Positions 6,205-8,241 of a DNA stretch of 8,241 nt are shown in pieces. Numbering within the stretch: the stretch's first letter is position 1; every line of letters begins with the position of its first letter. The stretch covers positions 1 to 8,241 of the forward strand of contig CAMPHE010000067.1 in the NCBI GenBank assembly GCA_946885815.1. Direction: 5' to 3'. The position numbers and the translations under genes were made by a program. This DNA comes from an uncultured Arenimonas sp. (GTDB taxonomy: Bacteria; Pseudomonadota; Gammaproteobacteria; Xanthomonadales; Xanthomonadaceae). Under the pieces are notes generated by a model that made no database searches, had not been told where the DNA came from, and was given only the letters and a program-made list of their open reading frames with translations.

Positions 6205-6783
6205 TCAGGCCATCCGGCCGGCGACCGAATCCCAGTCCACCACGTTCCAGAACGACTCCACGTACTTCGGCCGCGCGTTGCGGTAGTCGATGTAGTACGC
6301 GTGCTCCCAGACGTCGCAGGTCAGCAGCGGCGTGTCGGCACCGGTGATCGGCGTGGCCGCGTTCGGCGTGCTCACGAGCGCCAGCGAACCGTCGGGACGC
6401 TGCACCAGCCACGCCCAGCCCGAACCGAACGTGCCGACGGCGGTCGCGGTGAACTGTTCCTTGAACGCCGCGAACGACCCGAACGCCTTCGCGATCGCCT
6501 CGCCGAGCTTGCCCGTGGGCTCGCCGCCGCCGCCGGGCTTCATGCAGTGCCAGTAGAACGTGTGGTTCCAGACCTGCGCGGCGTTGTTGAAGATGCCGCC
6601 CTGCGCCTTGCGGATGATCGACTCCAGGTCCATCGACTCGAATTCGGTGCCTTCGATCTGCTTGTTGAGGTTGGTGACGTACGCCTGGTGATGCTTGCCG
6701 TGGTGGAAGTCGAGCGTCTCGGCCGAGATGTGCGGCTCGAGCGCGGCACGGTCGTACGGGAGGGGGGGCAGTTCGAAGGCCAT
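6205..6783 (-). CDS. sodB: Superoxide dismutase [Fe]
   Basis: SodB converts superoxide to oxygen and hydrogen peroxide in the cytoplasm. The 192-residue protein has the length of E. coli SodB and keeps all four metal ligands: His27 (in [11 protein letters not shown]), His74 ([10 protein letters not shown]), Asp157 and His161 ([11 protein letters not shown]). Gln70, in FNNAAQ, is the position that marks the iron-type enzyme; the manganese type has its glutamine elsewhere. The FYWHCMKP stretch is also iron-type. A good Shine-Dalgarno, GGAG (6794-6791 on the minus strand), sits 7 nt before the ATG. Codons 5-7 contain a run of seven C on the coding strand (6768-6762), a potential slippage site. 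The gene is divergent from grxD across 109 bp and followed at 19 nt by the FbpC-like ATPase gene, which suggests a shared iron-linked transcript. Confidence 0.97.
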   Translation of the reverse strand: MAFELPPLPYDRAALEPHISAETLDFHHGKHHQAYVTNLNKQIEGTEFESMDLESIIRKAQGGIFNNAAQVWNHTFYWHCMKPGGGGEPTGKLGEAIAKAFGSFAAFKEQFTATAVGTFGSGWAWLVQRPDGSLALVSTPNAATPITGADTPLLTCDVWEHAYYIDYRNARPKYVESFWNVVDWDSVAGRMA

Positions 6784-6892
6784 GGGAGTTCTCCGTAGCG
6801 AGGGGAAGGGCGCCGGCGGCCGGCGCGTTGGCCGTATAATTCTAGCCCTTGTCGCGCCCTGTCCCGCGGGCGCCCACGCAACGGAGCTTCAC
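6784..6892. promoter_or_regulatory. Divergent sodB/grxD promoter region
   Basis: This 109-bp spacer serves two operons. The plus strand has a perfect -10 TATAAT at 6835-6840, but only GC-rich sequence at the -35 spacing. The minus strand has TAGAAT at 6844-6839 (one mismatch to TATAAT), overlapping the first, with a GGGACA at 6865-6860 as a poor -35 at 15-nt spacing. The two -10 boxes together form TATAATTCTA, so the divergent start sites are probably back to back. The grxD ribosome site is GGAG at 6883-6886, 6 nt before ATG. The sodB ribosome site is GGAG at 6794-6791. No Fur box is recognisable by eye. Confidence 0.5.
6810..6826 (-). promoter_or_regulatory. GC hairpin in the presumed sodB leader
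   Basis: GCGCCGG (6810-6816) and CCGGCGC (6820-6826) form a perfect 7-bp stem with a 3-nt loop. If sodB starts near the TAGAAT box at 6839-6844, this hairpin lies at the 5' end of its mRNA, about 15 nt upstream of the ribosome site, separated from it by a C/U-rich stretch. It could protect the mRNA or affect translation. For grxD it lies just upstream of the -10 box. It may also be chance in GC-rich DNA. Confidence 0.3.
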
Positions 6893-7216
6893 ATGAGCGT
6901 GCTCGATCGCATCAAGGCCGAGGTCGAAGGCCATCCCGTCGTGCTTTTCATGAAGGGCACGCCGCAGTTCCCGATGTGCGGCTTTTCGAGCCGCGCCGTG
7001 CAGGCGCTGAAGTCGGCCGGCGCCACCGGATTCCATTCGGTGAACGTGCTGGAGGATCCGGAAATCCGCGCGACCCTGCCGCGCTATTCCGACTGGCCGA
7101 CGTTCCCGCAGCTGTTCGTCAACGGCGAGCTGATCGGCGGTTGCGACATCACCGTCGAGCTGCTCGACAGCGGCGAGCTCGCGCGCATCGTCGCCGAGGC
7201 GCAGAAGCCCGCATGA
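6893..7216 (+). CDS. grxD: Monothiol glutaredoxin, CGFS type (Grx4/GrxD)
   Basis: CGFS glutaredoxins bind a [2Fe-2S] cluster together with glutathione and take part in iron-sulfur cluster delivery and iron sensing, often with BolA partners; they are poor disulfide reductases. The 107-residue protein matches the bacterial family length. Motifs are VVLFMKGTP (16-24) with the glutathione-binding Lys21, CGFS (29-32) with the single active cysteine, and WPTFPQLFVNGELIGGCDI (68-86), which contains the cis-proline loop and the GG-CD glutathione site. A clear Shine-Dalgarno, ACGGAG, ends 6 nt before the ATG at 6893; in-frame codons upstream run into the promoter region and are not used. It is divergent from sodB, another iron-dependent gene, and overlaps the following SDR gene by 4 nt (ATGA). 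Confidence 0.96.
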   Translation: MSVLDRIKAEVEGHPVVLFMKGTPQFPMCGFSSRAVQALKSAGATGFHSVNVLEDPEIRATLPRYSDWPTFPQLFVNGELIGGCDITVELLDSGELARIVAEAQKPA

Positions 7217-7974
7217 CGCCGGCGGCGACGCCGATACCGGCGATCGCCCCCGACGCGCTCGCGGGGCGCACCGTGCTCGTCACGGGCGCGCACGGCGGCC
7301 TCGGCGCGGAAGCCGCGAAGGCGTGCGCGCGCGCCGGCGCGACGGTCGTGCTGCTGGGGCGTCGCGTGCCGAAGCTCGGCCGCGTGTATGACGCGATCCG
7401 CGCGGTCGGGCCCGAGCCGGCGCTGTATCCGCTCGACCTCGCCGGCGCCGATCCGGCCGATTACGAGGCGATGGCCGCGAAGATCGTCGAAACCTCGGGC
7501 GCGCTGCACGGGGTACTGCACTGCGCGGCGGAATTCGCGGGGCTCGCGCCGCTGGAAGCGACGGCACCCGAAGCATTCCTGCGCGCGCTGCACGTCAACC
7601 TGACGGCACCGTGGCTGCTGACCCAGGCCTGCCTGCCGCATCTGCGCGCGGCCGGCGACAGCGCGGTGGTCTTCGTCACCGACGAGCCGGCCCGTGTGGG
7701 CAAGGCCTACTGGGGCGCCTACGGCATCGCCAAGCACGGCCTCGGGGCGCTGATGCGGCAGCTCGATGCGGAGACGTCCGCGACCGGGGTGCGCGTCTCG
7801 GCGCTCGAGCCGGGCCCGATGCGCACCGACCTGCGCGCCCGCGCCTATTGCGACGAAGCGCAGCTGCGCGTGCCGTCGCCGGCGGCCTACGCCCCGGCAG
7901 CGGTCCACCTGCTGTCGCCGGCCGGCGCCGGGCATCGGGGCCAGGTCTGGGCGCCACGGGCACCGATGCCATGA
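7213..7974 (+). CDS. YciK-like short-chain dehydrogenase/reductase family protein
   Basis: This 253-residue Rossmann-fold protein resembles E. coli YciK along its length: TVLVTGAHGGLG (20-31, the TGxxxGxG nucleotide site), VVLLGRR (45-51), LYPLDL (71-76), GVLHCAAE (100-107), HVNLTAPWLLTQACLP (127-142), AYWGAYGIAKHG (165-176) with the Tyr170/Lys174 pair, and SALEPGPMRTDLRA (196-209). GRR after the second strand suits NADP(H), by family knowledge. Two features are unusual. The catalytic Ser, expected 13 residues before Tyr170, is replaced by Asp157 (FVTDEPARVG, where YciK has FTSSSVGR), and the NAG motif reads CAA at 104-106. Active-site Asn129 is kept. It may therefore bind nucleotide but have altered or no reductase activity. 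The start ATG overlaps the grxD stop, and its own stop overlaps the MarC-family gene start, so the three genes are translationally linked. The substrate is unknown. Confidence 0.88.
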   Translation: MTPAATPIPAIAPDALAGRTVLVTGAHGGLGAEAAKACARAGATVVLLGRRVPKLGRVYDAIRAVGPEPALYPLDLAGADPADYEAMAAKIVETSGALHGVLHCAAEFAGLAPLEATAPEAFLRALHVNLTAPWLLTQACLPHLRAAGDSAVVFVTDEPARVGKAYWGAYGIAKHGLGALMRQLDAETSATGVRVSALEPGPMRTDLRARAYCDEAQLRVPSPAAYAPAAVHLLSPAGAGHRGQVWAPRAPMP

Positions 7975-8241
7975 CGATGCTCTCGGCCGCCCTGCTGCTT
8001 TTCCTGATCCTCGATCCGCTCGGGAACATCCCGGTCTTCCTCGGTCTGCTGAAGCCGCTGCCGGCGCACCGGCGCCGCATCGTGCTCGCGCGCGAACTGC
8101 TGATCGCGCTGGTCGTGCTGTTCGTGTTCCTGTGGGGCGGCCAGTACGTGCTCGAGGCGATGCACCTGCGGCAGGAATCGGTGTCGATCGCCGGCGGCAT
8201 CGTGCTGTTCCTGATCGGCCTGAAGATGATCTTCCCGACCC
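7971..8241 (+). CDS. MarC/YhgN-family integral membrane protein, 3' end outside the window
   Basis: The frame opens at ATG 7971, overlapping the SDR stop as ATGA, and stays open to the window end: 90 residues of a family usually about 200 long. The sequence begins MTMLSAALLLFLILDPLGNI, where the DPLGN-P motif (15-21) marks the MarC family. It continues with a basic loop (HRRRIVLARELLIALVV), a second membrane segment (about 42-61), and SVSIAGGIVLFLIGLKMIFP (70-89), closely matching E. coli YhgN. Three hydrophobic segments are visible. The transport role once proposed for MarC in multidrug resistance was not upheld, so the function is unknown. It appears to be the last gene seen of the grxD operon. 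Confidence 0.92.
   Translation, partial: MTMLSAALLLFLILDPLGNIPVFLGLLKPLPAHRRRIVLARELLIALVVLFVFLWGGQYVLEAMHLRQESVSIAGGIVLFLIGLKMIFPT

Noticed and set aside
6976..7212. An upstream extension of the SDR gene
   Set aside because: It reads grxD in the wrong frame. The SDR homology begins after the ATG at 7213, which overlaps the grxD stop.
7084..7935. A 283-residue minus-strand open frame opposite the SDR gene
   Set aside because: Antisense shadow; the plus strand there encodes a clear Rossmann-fold protein.
1..8241. CRISPR array, prophage, toxin-antitoxin or defence island
   Set aside because: No direct-repeat array, integrase, tRNA or small toxin-antitoxin pair is seen. Gene content is core metabolism and stress response with uniform composition.

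Overview
The window looks like chromosomal housekeeping DNA from a high-GC gammaproteobacterium of the Xanthomonadales/Lysobacteraceae type (Lysobacter, Luteimonas or Xanthomonas-like). The evidence is the strong G/C bias at third codon positions, the SspA and SspB sequences, a Trm112-like protein of the form I associate with xanthomonads, and a GTAGGAGCGGCTTCAGCCGC-type palindromic repeat that I recall as common in these genomes. This placement is inference from recall, not from a search. No phage, plasmid, IS, CRISPR, tRNA or rRNA is visible.

Layout, left to right. (1) The 3' part of sspA and complete sspB on the plus strand, overlapping by 4 nt: a transcription regulator and a ClpXP adaptor. 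(2) A small DUF3301-like membrane protein on the minus strand, convergent with sspB with 1 nt between the stops. (3) A plus-strand gene for a tail-anchored protein with two FHA domains. (4) A minus-strand pair, a Trm112-like protein followed by nadC (NAD biosynthesis), overlapping at TGATG. (5) A divergent plus-strand purE-purK pair (purine biosynthesis), overlapping at GTGA. (6) A large perfect inverted repeat that supplies the stop codons of both purK and the convergent gene opposite. (7) A minus-strand pair, sodB (iron superoxide dismutase) followed by an FbpC-like ABC ATPase, 19 nt apart. (8) A plus-strand trio, grxD (CGFS monothiol glutaredoxin), a YciK-like short-chain dehydrogenase and a MarC/YhgN-family membrane protein cut by the window end, joined by two ATGA overlaps.

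Functionally this is a run of short operons for stress response and proteolysis (sspAB), cofactor and nucleotide synthesis (nadC, purEK) and iron/oxidative-stress handling (sodB, the ATPase, grxD). The last two groups share a 109-bp divergent promoter region. Gene packing is very tight: no gene-free stretch exceeds about 125 bp.

I did not find a convincing undescribed multi-gene system. The points most worth a second look are the stop-codon-donating palindrome, the SDR protein without its catalytic serine, the orphan FbpC-like ATPase behind sodB, the Trm112-like protein without the usual zinc cysteines, and the FHA protein whose first domain has lost the phosphopeptide-binding residues.
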